Origin: Planococcus maritimus
Lineage (GTDB): Bacteria; Bacillota; Bacilli; Bacillales_A; Planococcaceae
Direction: 5' to 3'
Length of the DNA: 64,000 nucleotides
NCBI RefSeq assembly: GCF_001592825.1
Contig: NZ_LTZG01000001.1
Location: forward strand, 744,001-808,000
Positions 42,349 to 51,202 of this stretch are shown here, piece after piece. The notes below the pieces were generated by a model, which did not search any database, was not told the origin of the DNA, and was given only the letters and a program-made list of their open reading frames with translations. The position numbers were made by a program, and so were the translations under genes. Position 1 is the first letter of the stretch. Each line of letters opens with the position of its first letter.

Positions 42349-42831
42349 CTAACGGAAATGTTTCTCCACAAAACGTGCTTCCTGCTCTTCAGTCATCAAT
42401 CCCGTTGCTTCTCCGTCAACTCCATTTTGCAACTTCCATATAACATTATGGAACTCGGAGGCATTACTGAAGTCGCTTTCTTGCCAAGCGTTCAATTCCA
42501 ATTCATAGAAAAAGGCACGGTCGTAAACGTCTTGGTTGGCTGTGACAATCAAGAGCATATTCTCAATCGTCTCCGGTGTCATTTCCACCACTCCACGCTT
42601 TTCGTCCGCAACGACTTTCTGATGCGTCATCTGATGCAAGCGCTTTTGAAACTGAGGCTCCGACATGCCGATCGCTTGACCCTCTTCTGGCCTTTGCCCA
42701 TTCGCCTTCTTGGCAGCCAGTGCAATATTCGCATCTGCTGAGAATAGCGGGAGCAATACATAATAACCCGCAGCGCCGATCAAACCGATTAAGACGACTG
42801 AAAGCATCATCGTTTTAGCAAATTCACTCAT
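42349..42831 (-). CDS. DUF6241-like membrane-anchored protein, copy A
   Basis: 160 residues: one N-terminal membrane helix (MMLSVVLIGLIGAAGYYVLL) and an extracellular helical domain containing LHQMTHQKV, KRGVVEMTPETIENML and DFSNASEFHNVIWKLQNG...ATGLMTEEQEARF. This pattern is that of DUF6241, known in bacilli, function unknown. It is the downstream member of a tandem pair with the gene at 42873-43391, which shares the same motifs in the same order. Confidence 0.75.
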   Translation of the reverse strand: MSEFAKTMMLSVVLIGLIGAAGYYVLLPLFSADANIALAAKKANGQRPEEGQAIGMSEPQFQKRLHQMTHQKVVADEKRGVVEMTPETIENMLLIVTANQDVYDRAFFYELELNAWQESDFSNASEFHNVIWKLQNGVDGEATGLMTEEQEARFVEKHFR

Positions 42832-42872
42832 GACCTACACATCCTCAGGCAGTTGATAAAAAACCGAATCCT

Positions 42873-43391
42873 TTACTCGAAACGTTCTTCTAAAAACTCC
42901 GCTTCTTCTTCTGCCGACAACAATCCTGTCGCGCGTCCGACCGTGCCGTTATGCCATTCCCAGATGGTGTTGTGGACACTGACGGCATTTGAGAAATCGC
43001 CATCTTTCCAGGCCTCTAAGCTGCGTTCATAGAAATCGTATTGCTCGTATGCGCCTTTATTGGCGTAAAGGATTTTCTGCATTTCCTCGATTCGCGCTTC
43101 GGTCATCTGGATGGCCCCACGCTTTTCGGTCGCTTTGATTTTCTGATGCGTCATTTGGTGAAGCTTGACTTGAAATTCCCCTTCGCTCAATCCGACCGTC
43201 TCCACGTCTTCATCAGATGTCGGCGCTACCGTATTTTCTCCCTGCTCAAGCTTGTCATCTGCTTCTTCTGCCGCTTTCGAGATTTGTTGTTCATCGGTTG
43301 CTGTCAAGCTCTTGTATCCCCAGAATCCCGCTCCTGCGAGTATACCGAGCCCGACGAGCATAATAATGGTCGTGCGTATGACCGTTTTCAA
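42873..43391 (-). CDS. DUF6241-like membrane-anchored protein, copy B
   Basis: 172 residues: a membrane helix (IIMLVGLGILAGAGFWGY), an acidic linker and the same domain as copy A (LHQMTHQKIKATEKRGAIQMTEARIEE in two adjoining pieces, then GDFSNAVSVHNTIWEWHNG, ATGLLSAEEEAEFLEE). Starts at TTG 43391 with AGGA nine bases upstream. A tandem duplication is evident. The role is unknown; both would expose the domain outside the cell. The gap 43392-43669 carries a TATAAT (43613-43618) upstream of the next plus-strand gene. Confidence 0.75.
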   Translation of the reverse strand: MKTVIRTTIIMLVGLGILAGAGFWGYKSLTATDEQQISKAAEEADDKLEQGENTVAPTSDEDVETVGLSEGEFQVKLHQMTHQKIKATEKRGAIQMTEARIEEMQKILYANKGAYEQYDFYERSLEAWKDGDFSNAVSVHNTIWEWHNGTVGRATGLLSAEEEAEFLEERFE

Positions 43392-43669
43392 ATTGACACG
43401 TCCTTCCTTTCGACAGGGATGCCCCCGTTAAAAGCGTTTTAAAATCAGCAAGGACTATTATACAATAAAAATCTGTGAAATGCTGTTTTTTTCATATCTT
43501 TATTCCTATCATTTTCAATTAAGGGTGTTACTCCAGCACTTTTATTCTTCCACTTATTAATAAATTACCCATCTTCCTTCAAGTAATTTTCGGTACAAAC
43601 ATCATTTCCTGTTATAATTAAGCATAGGCATTTATACATAGCTTGATTCATCATGAGAGGATTTTTCCT

Positions 43670-44455
43670 ATGAGACGTTTCAAACCTACCTTTTTCATCC
43701 TTGGCTTGGCACTCTTCGGTTTCTCCATGCTTTATACAGCACCCGAGATGCTCGAGCGGCAATACCAACAAGAAATGGCGGACGCTTACACCATTACTGA
43801 AATCAACGAATTGGCTACGGATGCGCCGACGGATTATTATTTCCGGGGAAATACAATTCGTACGGAACATACGCTGACAGGGGAAGAGCCTTACCTCGAT
43901 GGCTGGGACCGCCTCGTCCATCCAGCAGACTTGACCATTTTCATTAACGGCGAAGCGGCTGAAGTTCTGAGCAATTATCCCGTTCTCCAAAAGCAAGACT
44001 TCGACCGGTTTGACGGGCTCAATCAATACGGCGACTACTTGAGCTATTGGCTCATCGAAGACAAAACGACAGACAGCGAGTTTTTCGCCGTCACATACCG
44101 GTTAAACGGCTACCGCACCAAGCAGATCGTCGACGGCTATATGGAAGGCGAGCTCCCGCGCGAAGAACTCCGCTATAAGCTCCTCACGATCCAGCCCGAC
44201 GGTACGATCGATAAAGAACAATTCAGCTACAGCGACAAATCCAAGCTGCAAACCCAGTTCATTTCAGCAAACTATAACGGGACTGTAGGCTATTACACCG
44301 ATAGCTCCTACCCGAACTTCCTCGTGCCGCTCGTCTATCCGTGGCTGACGAGTAGCGTCGGAATCTTATTCCTATTAATTGGCTTTCCGTACCGCCGGCT
44401 GATCAACACGCTGTGGCGGGCCACTCGCAACAAATCGGCAAACTCATCAACCTAG
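43670..44455 (+). CDS. Membrane protein of unknown function, paralog 1
   Basis: 261 residues with one membrane helix at each end (FFILGLALFGFSMLY and YPWLTSSVGILFLLIGFPY) and a large extracellular domain between, with NTIRTEHTLTGEEPYLDGWDRLV and the lysine/serine segment SYSDKSKLQTQFI. Start ATG 43670 (GAGAGG nine bases upstream). The next gene is a close paralog with the same topology (DWDDLVYPSDI, ENKSKLQTQLI). No known family recognised. The two genes and the VanZ-like gene form a likely operon. Confidence 0.75.
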   Translation: MRRFKPTFFILGLALFGFSMLYTAPEMLERQYQQEMADAYTITEINELATDAPTDYYFRGNTIRTEHTLTGEEPYLDGWDRLVHPADLTIFINGEAAEVLSNYPVLQKQDFDRFDGLNQYGDYLSYWLIEDKTTDSEFFAVTYRLNGYRTKQIVDGYMEGELPREELRYKLLTIQPDGTIDKEQFSYSDKSKLQTQFISANYNGTVGYYTDSSYPNFLVPLVYPWLTSSVGILFLLIGFPYRRLINTLWRATRNKSANSST

Positions 44456-44485
44456 ACCGACTTTACGAATGAAAGGATTTTCCTC

Positions 44486-45262
44486 ATGCCCAAAAAGAAA
44501 CGCACACGCCTGACTATCGGCATTATCCTAGTCGCTCTATCGCTTCCCTCGATCACTCCGATGCTGATGGAAATCGCTTATAAGCTAGAAATGAACATTC
44601 GCTACGACATCGACGAATTAAACTCCGATTACGCCGGCGCCCCGGACGACACGAATTACAACGGGAACATTATCCGCGCCTCGCACGTCACAACCGGCGA
44701 GCCGTATACGAATGATTGGGACGATCTCGTTTACCCGAGCGACATCCGTCTCACCGTCAACGGCGAAACCATCGAAACACTCGAAGACTACCCGGTTCAA
44801 TTGCTCGATTCCGGAGATATTGCCGTCGAAGGCCTCAACCGTTACGGACATGCCATCACCTACTGGGCCGTAGAGGACAAATTCACTGACCGGGATTTCT
44901 TCGCTATCATGATTACTCAAAATGGCTATGATACGAGACAGATTGATGAAGATGGCTGGATTGAAGGCTACGTTTCCACAGAAGACCGGGAATTCAAGCT
45001 CATCAAAATCGCTAAAGACGGAAATGTTTCAGTAGAACTGTTCACCTTCGAAAATAAATCTAAACTGCAGACACAATTGATCACCGAAAACTTTAGCGGG
45101 CCGATCAATTATTATTTGCCGCCGGGCTATTATTACCCATCACTTTTGTATCCTTTTCTTTATCCGTGGGTCACCACGATTGTCGGTATCGTCTTGATTG
45201 CCTTCAACTTCCCATCCGGCGCCATCAACAGACGCCGGACCAAAGCCATTCCAACTAACTAG
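44486..45262 (+). CDS. Membrane protein of unknown function, paralog 2
   Basis: 258 residues, the same layout as paralog 1: N-terminal helix (IGIILVALSLPSITPMLM), extracellular domain with NGNIIRASHVTTGEPYTNDWDDL, and C-terminal helix (YPWVTTIVGIVLIAFNF). Tandem duplication followed by divergence. AAAGGA lies before ATG 44486. The function is unknown. Confidence 0.75.
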   Translation: MPKKKRTRLTIGIILVALSLPSITPMLMEIAYKLEMNIRYDIDELNSDYAGAPDDTNYNGNIIRASHVTTGEPYTNDWDDLVYPSDIRLTVNGETIETLEDYPVQLLDSGDIAVEGLNRYGHAITYWAVEDKFTDRDFFAIMITQNGYDTRQIDEDGWIEGYVSTEDREFKLIKIAKDGNVSVELFTFENKSKLQTQLITENFSGPINYYLPPGYYYPSLLYPFLYPWVTTIVGIVLIAFNFPSGAINRRRTKAIPTN

Positions 45263-45284
45263 CATCACTGCGGAGGAACCTATT

Positions 45285-45758
45285 ATGAAAGCCAAATGCA
45301 TCCCCGTCCTCCTGTGGGCGCTGTGCATCCTCGTCGCCACCAATAATTACAACTTCACAGCGCTATTCGCACACGACGTCAACTTCAACATTCGGCTGTT
45401 CCCGAACCTGTCCGACCTATTCATCACAAGCGACATCCACCTCGACAGCAGGCTCTACGTGTTCCAGAAGACCGGCCACGCCCTGTCATTCGGCGTATTG
45501 TATCTATTACTAAATCAAGCCATCAAAGACCACCGCGCCGCCATCGTCCTATGCAGCTTGTTCGCCCTGTTCACGGAGTTCCTGCAATTGTTCTTTGAAC
45601 GCAGCGGGAGGCTCGTCGATGTTGTTATTGATGTCGCCGGGGTTTACGCTGCTTACCGTTTGAGCGTGCATGTTCGGTCTCACGGAGGTGTGATTCCCGC
45701 TTTTTCAGATGCCATGCGGAAACTGTCCCATGTTTTAAAAGATGATAAAACGCATTAA
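45285..45758 (+). CDS. VanZ-family membrane protein
   Basis: 157 residues with several helices and the VanZ pattern: an N-terminal helix (IPVLLWALCILVATNNY), KTGHALSFGVLYLLL, TEFLQLFFERSGRLVDVVIDVAGV. VanZ proteins modestly raise teicoplanin tolerance in enterococci, but most are of unknown role in the envelope. ATG 45285 follows GGAGG by eight bases; the open frame starts 29 codons earlier without a ribosome site. Last gene of the plus-strand group, followed by a strong terminator. Confidence 0.85.
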   Translation: MKAKCIPVLLWALCILVATNNYNFTALFAHDVNFNIRLFPNLSDLFITSDIHLDSRLYVFQKTGHALSFGVLYLLLNQAIKDHRAAIVLCSLFALFTEFLQLFFERSGRLVDVVIDVAGVYAAYRLSVHVRSHGGVIPAFSDAMRKLSHVLKDDKTH

Positions 45759-45797
45759 AAGCCGGAAATCTCGAGACACGAGACTTCCGGCTTTTTT
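45757..45797 (+). terminator. Terminator after the VanZ-like gene
   Basis: AAGCCGGAAATCTCG and CGAGACTTCCGGCTT form a stem followed by T6; the A-tract upstream allows use on both strands. Confidence 0.92.
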
Positions 45798-45879
45798 ATA
45801 CCTGCTGTTATAGTAAGTACTCTATTTACATTTAATATCAATAAAGATTTGACTAATTTCATTAATATGCAGTTTGCTT

Positions 45880-46881
45880 CTACTTTGAATCAAGCATGTA
45901 TTTCAAACCTTTGCTTTGAGGCATTTGCCACAAGACTTTATCCCAGTTGTCATTACCTTCAATAATTGCTGGTCCATTTGGGGTGATAGCTACGTCCCAC
46001 CCAACTGATTTCACCTCTGGAACAACCAACGCTGCCGCCCTGACCATTTTTAATACTTCTTCCCAGTAAGGCAATTGAATTCCTGTTATTGCAGCACCTG
46101 TAATCGGATGCTCAGAATAAATTTCTCTTTTTACGCTCTTAGACATTGCCGTTCCCGAAACTATTCCAGTTTCAGGATCGACAGGGGCTGCTATTCCTCC
46201 AGCTGCCATATTATCTACGATTCCACCCATACCGATCCGTAAACTTGCTCCCAAAATGCGAACTTTATCATTGTGCAAATCAGTCATCACTCTCACAGTA
46301 TTTACCGAGGTAGGGTTCAAAGAGCTCATGTCTTCGTGTTGATCGATTACCTCTTCCAATAAATTTAACTTGTTTGTCTTTAAATAAGTGATTAATGTAT
46401 TTAGGCTTTCGAAGTCATTAACACTCAACTTTTCCACCCCTTTACCGACTTGACCGGAAAGAGGTTTTGCTATGAAACTTTCATGAGTCACAAACCATTT
46501 CGCAATTTCTTCCTCAGAAACATCATCTGTTTGTAAGAAAGAACGTTTTGTGTAAGAAGGGAATTTTTCAGAAAACAAAAACTTATTTCTAAAGTATTCG
46601 GCTTCTTTTTTTTGGTTCTTTTGTGTGTGATATTGTTTCATAATGCCAGTGGTAGCATAGTTTTTTCTTTCGCCTTTCGGCATGTCAAAGAACCTCAAAT
46701 CAAAATAATCTTCAAAACTCGATTCATATTTGATTGACGAAGATAGAAAATCTCCAACTATCTTAATTTTGGAAACCTCTTTTTCTTTGCTTACGAAATT
46801 AATGTTTTGACGCAATTCTTTATAATTCGCGCTTTTTAAAAAATATCCGAAATAGATCATTTTACTTACTACACTACTCAT
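45880..46881 (-). CDS. Sugar-transfer-associated ATP-grasp protein
   Basis: 333 residues with an ATP-grasp domain: FIAKPLSGQVGKGVEKL (nucleotide loop), LEEVIDQHEDMSSLNPTSVNTVRVMT and the C-terminal metal site AIIEGNDNWD. The SVNTVR and GGIVDNMAAGGI segments are typical of the ATPgrasp_ST group found in capsule and exopolysaccharide loci; the linkage formed is not known. ATG 46881 follows AAAGGAG. AT-rich relative to the core genes and paired with a beta-helix protein, consistent with a transferred surface-polysaccharide module. Confidence 0.8.
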   Translation of the reverse strand: MSSVVSKMIYFGYFLKSANYKELRQNINFVSKEKEVSKIKIVGDFLSSSIKYESSFEDYFDLRFFDMPKGERKNYATTGIMKQYHTQKNQKKEAEYFRNKFLFSEKFPSYTKRSFLQTDDVSEEEIAKWFVTHESFIAKPLSGQVGKGVEKLSVNDFESLNTLITYLKTNKLNLLEEVIDQHEDMSSLNPTSVNTVRVMTDLHNDKVRILGASLRIGMGGIVDNMAAGGIAAPVDPETGIVSGTAMSKSVKREIYSEHPITGAAITGIQLPYWEEVLKMVRAAALVVPEVKSVGWDVAITPNGPAIIEGNDNWDKVLWQMPQSKGLKYMLDSK

Positions 46882-46950
46882 ATGAACACTCCTTTTTAAC
46901 AAAGTATACCAATTGAGAAAGAGGATGAGTAGAGGTAAATTAATTACTAG

Positions 46951-48438
46951 CTACGCTATAACTTGATTATTAATAAATTTACTCGCTTCTATTGAACTAC
47001 TATTGGAATAGTTGGTACTGCATTTTACAGAAACGTTATTCATGACTACTAAGTTTTTGCCATCTGCACTCCTAAAGAAAAATGCTCGTGAAGAATCGTG
47101 AATAACGTTTGCTTGATATATAGATTCGATCGGCGATGTCGTAGAACCGCCCGTACTAATGCCAGCGGTTGAGCAATTATAAAGGTTGTTGCCATTCAAA
47201 TGATGTCTTTTCCCTAATGAGGAACTAATCCCTACAGCGAAGTTTTTGACGGTGTTATTTAAGACTTCCAAATAATCCCCTTCAAGAAAAATCCCACTAT
47301 AAATTGTAGTGTCACTTCTATTTATTGAGTTCCCTGTAATCGTTATATTAGAACACAGAGTGTTTGGAGCGATAACTGCGTCATTACTGCCACTTGCATC
47401 GATATCATTATTTGATATTCTGATGTTTCTGCATTCACCCAGTAACGGAATCGCTTTACCAGGAACTTTCTTTATCGTATTTCCTCTAATACTAATATCA
47501 AAACAACTCTCCAAAACAATTCCGAGACGAGATGTCTTGTCGATATAATTGTTGGAAATCAATACACTTTCTACGCCTCTTTTGTAGTCTCTTGTAAGCC
47601 CTGTCCTATGCTCAGAGTGGGTGATAGATATAGCTGCACCATCCGGAGTAGTGCCACAGTTGTAAAATCTATTTCCTGTGATGGTGTATTCTCTACTCTT
47701 GTTTTCTTCGGTCGACGTACCGTTAGGATCTTCAGGATTCCGGTATATTGTCTTTATGTCCAAACCTAAGATGTCTATATCTTTCATAACATTGTTTGAA
47801 ATAATTACGTTAAATCCACCTCGGAACATGTCAATAGCATCTCTGTAAATGCCTTCAAAGAAATTTCCGTTAATAATGATTTCTCTATTGTAGTCGCCAG
47901 TTAACTTGACGCCGTCACCAACTGTTGTTTCTCCACTAGAATAGTGAGTTCTACCTCCCGTGAAATAGTTATTTTGAATTGAGGTTACGGCAGTATTACT
48001 GCAATAAACCATATAAGCACAATCTTTAAAGTCATTGTTTATAATCTTGGCATTAGTGGTCCCTTCGAGCTTAACTCCGCTGTGTTGAATACCCTTTATG
48101 CGATTGTTCGCAAACACAAAGTTCTTGCCTGTAGCTTTAATGAAAGTGCGATCTTTGAAATAATTACTGGTGTCACAGATGAAATCAATTCCTGTAATCG
48201 AAACGTTATCGGCGTTTACTATGAAGATATCACTAGTCAAAGAACTGAGTAATGATTTATTACCGGTAATTGTGCATGGCTTATTGATAATAATTGGTTC
48301 TGAGATTCGATAATTCTGAGCCGCGGGAAAGAAAAGAGTGCCACCAGACGGCATTTGATTGAATGCAGATTTAATGGCATTAGTATCATCAGTGAGTCCG
48401 TCAGCTTTCGCACCAAAACTTTTTACGTTAAACGTCAT
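46951..48438 (-). CDS. Right-handed beta-helix protein (pectate-lyase/phage tailspike-like fold)
   Basis: 495 residues. The N-terminus VKSFGAKADGLTDDTNAIKSAF is the classic start of pectate_lyase_3 beta-helix proteins; the rest is a run of beta-helix coils rich in ISNN, ITGNxF and NNYI motifs. There is no signal peptide. Such proteins cleave or epimerise polysaccharides or serve as depolymerases; the substrate is unknown. AT-rich, upstream of the ATP-grasp gene with 69 bases between. The ribosome site (GTAGGC) is weak. The gap 48439-48526 shows nothing. Confidence 0.85.
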   Translation of the reverse strand: MTFNVKSFGAKADGLTDDTNAIKSAFNQMPSGGTLFFPAAQNYRISEPIIINKPCTITGNKSLLSSLTSDIFIVNADNVSITGIDFICDTSNYFKDRTFIKATGKNFVFANNRIKGIQHSGVKLEGTTNAKIINNDFKDCAYMVYCSNTAVTSIQNNYFTGGRTHYSSGETTVGDGVKLTGDYNREIIINGNFFEGIYRDAIDMFRGGFNVIISNNVMKDIDILGLDIKTIYRNPEDPNGTSTEENKSREYTITGNRFYNCGTTPDGAAISITHSEHRTGLTRDYKRGVESVLISNNYIDKTSRLGIVLESCFDISIRGNTIKKVPGKAIPLLGECRNIRISNNDIDASGSNDAVIAPNTLCSNITITGNSINRSDTTIYSGIFLEGDYLEVLNNTVKNFAVGISSSLGKRHHLNGNNLYNCSTAGISTGGSTTSPIESIYQANVIHDSSRAFFFRSADGKNLVVMNNVSVKCSTNYSNSSSIEASKFINNQVIA

Positions 48439-48526
48439 ATCTGCCTACTGCGTAATAACTATTCTATTGATGCTTATTGTAGCAAGGTATTTAACTAAAT
48501 TCTATCGCTACAACACTTCCGCTTTT

Positions 48527-49144
48527 TCACATAAATAATGTCAGTAAATCCCCGAAGCGCTCGATCACATAATCATATTCCTCCACTTCCCCGAATCCAT
48601 ACGCCGCATAAACAAACGGGGTCCCGGCCGCTTTTGCCGCCTTCTGGTCGCCTGCGGTATCGCCGACATACACGGCTTTATCCACATTGTTGCGCTCCAT
48701 GACCAGCTGGATGTTCTCACCCTTCGATAAGCCCGTTCTTCCCGGATTCTCGAAATCCTGGAAATACCGATCCAGCTTGTGGTACGCATAGAAGCTTTCG
48801 ATATAGCCTTCCTGGCAATTGCTGACGATGTATAAATTGTATTTCTGTGATAATCGCTCCAGCACATGCTCCAAACCTTCGTACAGTTGGCCGCCTTGTT
48901 TGCGTAAATACGCACTTTCCAACTCCGACGCCTTCTCGGTGTAGATGCGGTGCTGCTCATCCGATAGATGAGGGAACAGCTTCTCCCGGATGTCATCTGA
49001 CTGCAGCCCCATGACGCCGCGGATATCCTCTTTCGTCAAATTCCCCTCTGCGCCGCTTTCCTCCAGCGCCTCGTTCCATGCCTTCAACACGACGTCGAGC
49101 GAATTCCACAATGTCCCGTCCAAATCAAAAATGATGCTGTCCAT
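48527..49144 (-). CDS. HAD-family phosphatase (phosphoglycolate-phosphatase-like)
   Basis: 205 residues: DLDGTLWNS at the start (nucleophile Asp), a helical cap, YIVSNCQEGY in motif II and YVGDTAGDQKAA in motif III. Similar enzymes remove phosphate from small phosphoesters such as phosphoglycolate or pyrophosphate. True start is ATG 49144 (GAAAGGAAG upstream). The open frame runs 54 codons further back, but that part only translates two R repeats (SLCITQF, RPCARHN) and is not coding. Confidence 0.9.
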   Translation of the reverse strand: MDSIIFDLDGTLWNSLDVVLKAWNEALEESGAEGNLTKEDIRGVMGLQSDDIREKLFPHLSDEQHRIYTEKASELESAYLRKQGGQLYEGLEHVLERLSQKYNLYIVSNCQEGYIESFYAYHKLDRYFQDFENPGRTGLSKGENIQLVMERNNVDKAVYVGDTAGDQKAAKAAGTPFVYAAYGFGEVEEYDYVIERFGDLLTLFM

Positions 49145-49194
49145 ATGTATAACTTCCTTTCTCGTGCGTTTTCTCCAGTTTACCGCACGGGGAG

Positions 49195-49280
49195 AATTGT
49201 GTCGTGCACAGGGACGTAAAGCGAGTGAAATCCCGCTATCACTAGCTTTTTCACACGCGAATTGTGTAATGCACAGGGAC
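49195..49280 (+). repeat. R-element, 86 bp
   Basis: R at 49195-49215 and 49260-49280, spacer 44 bp with TCCCGCTA. Here the element is on the far side of the comK terminator from the gene, and just upstream of the HAD gene start. Confidence 0.9.
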
Positions 49281-49292
49281 ACGAACACAAAA

Positions 49293-49316
49293 AAGAGCAG
49301 GCACAATGCCCGCTCT
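49293..49316 (-). terminator. Terminator of comK
   Basis: AGAGCGGGCA-TTG-TGCCTGCTCT on the minus strand (one mismatch) followed by T6, 12 bases after the stop. Confidence 0.8.
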
Positions 49317-49327
49317 CCCCCTACTAT

Positions 49328-49909
49328 CTATTCCAAAGCCTTATGCTCGTAATTCACTTGTCCCGCTTGCTTAACCAGATGATACGTCGTCTCCGGCAAG
49401 GTCCGGCCGCTTTCGAAAAACCGTTTTTGCGCTTCCATCTTGAACTGAAGCTCGTATGCTTTTTCCATGCGGCGCTGGATCGACTTCTTGCTGCCTTCGA
49501 GGATGATCGAACTGCCCGTGCTCAAATTGACTTTCGTCGTACGGCCGTCCAGGCTAATGCATTCCATGATATGCTGCAAGGACAGCCAGACGCAGCCTTC
49601 TAGCAATGCTGACTTGCTTGGCAATAAAATAATGCCTTTATCGCGGTCGATGATGATTGGGTTCTTATTGAGTTTCCCAAGAATCGCCGCAGACCCTTCC
49701 ACCGCGCCGCGCATGCTCGACCCCCGGAAGCGTAAATTCGTATCGATCAAATCGAAAGGCTTCGACTCGACTTTGATCATGCCGCCCGTATGATAAATCA
49801 CTGAATTCAAGCAACCATGTTCATCGTAGTCCGGCAAAATCAATACGGTATCTTGCCCGATTTCCTTTTCAATATTCATTTCCAACTTGAAATTCTTCCG
49901 TTTTCTCAT
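49328..49909 (-). CDS. comK: ComK-family competence transcription factor
   Basis: 193 residues. After a basic N-terminus the pattern FDLIDTNLRFRGSSMRGAVEG, then KNPIIIDRDKGIILLPSKSALLEGCVWLSL and KVNLSTGSSIILEGSKKS follows ComK proteins (Cys/Trp pair, FGSSYEGR-like box, T.V.F.NG box). ComK activates DNA-uptake genes by binding AT-boxes. Start ATG 49909 with GGGG eight bases upstream. A promoter-overlapping dyad lies 50-80 bases upstream. Confidence 0.75.
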   Translation of the reverse strand: MRKRKNFKLEMNIEKEIGQDTVLILPDYDEHGCLNSVIYHTGGMIKVESKPFDLIDTNLRFRGSSMRGAVEGSAAILGKLNKNPIIIDRDKGIILLPSKSALLEGCVWLSLQHIMECISLDGRTTKVNLSTGSSIILEGSKKSIQRRMEKAYELQFKMEAQKRFFESGRTLPETTYHLVKQAGQVNYEHKALE

Positions 49910-49956
49910 TTCCGTATCCCCTTTTTTGAGTTTATGCTTATCTCTTCAACCAAAAA

Positions 49957-49989
49957 GGAGTATACTAACTAATAGTTGGTACACTCCAA
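49957..49989 (-). promoter_or_regulatory. Dyad over the predicted comK promoter
   Basis: GGAGTATACTAAC (49957-49969) and GTTGGTACACTCC (49975-49987) form an inverted repeat. On the minus strand TTGGAG (-35), 16 bases, TAGTAT (-10, 49962-49967) gives a sigma-A-like promoter, so the dyad spans both boxes as a repressor or activator site would. Confidence 0.5.
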
Positions 49990-49996
49990 CTGAGTG

Positions 49997-50045
49997 CCTC
50001 CGGATGTCTGTCTCCCAAGACCATTACATCCGGAGGTTTCTTTTT
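49997..50045 (+). terminator. Plus-strand terminator upstream of comK
   Basis: CCTCCGGATGT and ACATCCGGAGG, 11-bp stem with an 18-base loop, followed by TTTCTTTTT. No plus-strand gene precedes it. The remaining 50046-50684 shows short frames in several directions without convincing starts or families. Confidence 0.65.
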
Positions 50046-50684
50046 GCCTTAATCCCCTTAAGCGTGTACATAGCCCACCTCCCCATATTCGATTTCATCG
50101 TCAGTTTCGAGAACAGCTATCCGATTCAACGACATCCCGCGCACTCGCGGCATCTCATCTGCTTCCACGTTTTAGATAAACCCCATCAGCCAAATACCCC
50201 TGACTCTCCGTCGCTCCAAGTGGGCTCTCACAGCCGCCAAGCTCCAGCGCATTAGGTTGGAACTCTTACGGCCGCTAAAGCGGAATGAATTTGTCACTCT
50301 ATTCTAACTTTACTCATTATATAGTTTTTTAGGTCTACTTGTATAGATATTTTTCCCTTTTCTACGCGAATATGGTCATTAGCCAACTTAAGTCAAAAAG
50401 ACTCATCAAATCCACCATTTTGTCGCTTAATTTTGTCATTTCTCCGCTTATTTCGGTTAAAAATAAGCTTATTTTCTGCGCTGCAGTTATGATCCCACAT
50501 TTGGGATTTGACCAAAAACAGCCTACTTTTTTCAGAACTTCGAGGACTAAGCCATGCATCAACTCCTGAATATCAAGAAACGGCCACGGCAATATCATGA
50601 ACTTCTTTTAAGTGCCGCCATTTTGGGGTATGGAAAAATGAATCGACGGAATCGAGACTGTGTCTGGAGGAGGTGCATTCACCC

Positions 50685-50984
50685 ATGCCACGACAAAATG
50701 AAACCGAGCATCCAGAAATTGATGTTATTTCAGGCAATCACGAACTCATTATTCGCAACCGCTATAAGTTCTACTACAATGTAAACGATGTCCTCATCGC
50801 GGTTTGGTTCATCATCGGCAGTACCTTATTCTTTTGGAAGGAAACAGAAACGGTAGCGATCTGGTTCTTTCTATTCGGAAGCATCGAACTGCTCATTCGC
50901 CCGCTGATGCGCATTTTCAGAGAAATTCACCTAAAGAAAATCCAATCCGGCAACGCTGGACCCGGTGATAATTCCGGACAATGA
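50685..50984 (+). CDS. YrhK-like membrane protein
   Basis: 99 residues with two membrane helices (VLIAVWFIIGSTLFF and VAIWFFLFGSIELLI) and the YrhK-domain pattern: RYKFYYNVNDVL before the first helix and RPLMRIFREIHLKKI after the second. The function of the family is unknown. AGGAGG precedes ATG 50685 by 11 bases; a GTG at 50673 is an alternative. Single gene with a terminator at 51052. Confidence 0.8.
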   Translation: MPRQNETEHPEIDVISGNHELIIRNRYKFYYNVNDVLIAVWFIIGSTLFFWKETETVAIWFFLFGSIELLIRPLMRIFREIHLKKIQSGNAGPGDNSGQ

Positions 50985-51051
50985 ACATTCGACTCGTAAG
51001 ATGATTGCGAAGTGTGATATAGAGCTCCCTTATACTGACTAGAAAATAGAG

Positions 51052-51089
51052 AAAAGCCCGCAATCGGTCCGCCGATTGGGGGCTTTTTC
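51052..51089 (+). terminator. Terminator of the YrhK-like gene
   Basis: AAAAGCCCGCAATCGG-TCCG-CCGATTGGGGGCTTTTT, stem with one bulge. An R copy starts five bases after. Confidence 0.9.
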
Positions 51090-51094
51090 ACTTG

Positions 51095-51190
51095 AATTGT
51101 GTCGCGCACAGGGACAAAAACGGTCTAACCATCCGCCAAATCCCCACGCTACAATATTTCCGTTGTCAGAATCGTTCCGTGCACAGGGAC
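51095..51190 (+). repeat. R-element, long-spacer form (75-bp spacing)
   Basis: R at 51095-51115 and a degenerate R at 51170-51190 (AATCGTTCCGTGCACAGGGA). The 54-bp spacer is closely similar to that at 58539-58634 (both hold CAAATCCCCA and end in TTTC...TTATCAG/TTGTCAG), so the two form a sub-family. Confidence 0.85.
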
Positions 51191-51202
51191 ACCACCACCA
51201 TA

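Noticed and set aside
49145..49306. N-terminal extension of the HAD phosphatase
   Set aside because: Translates two R copies; the true start with ribosome site and DLDGT motif is at 49144.
49887..50255. Plus-strand frame of 122 codons upstream of comK
   Set aside because: Overlaps the comK 5' end and passes through the terminator hairpin; low-complexity product, no plausible start site.
50362..50598. Short frames on both strands at 50.3-50.6 kb
   Set aside because: No ribosome sites or recognisable sequence; possibly decayed coding DNA.
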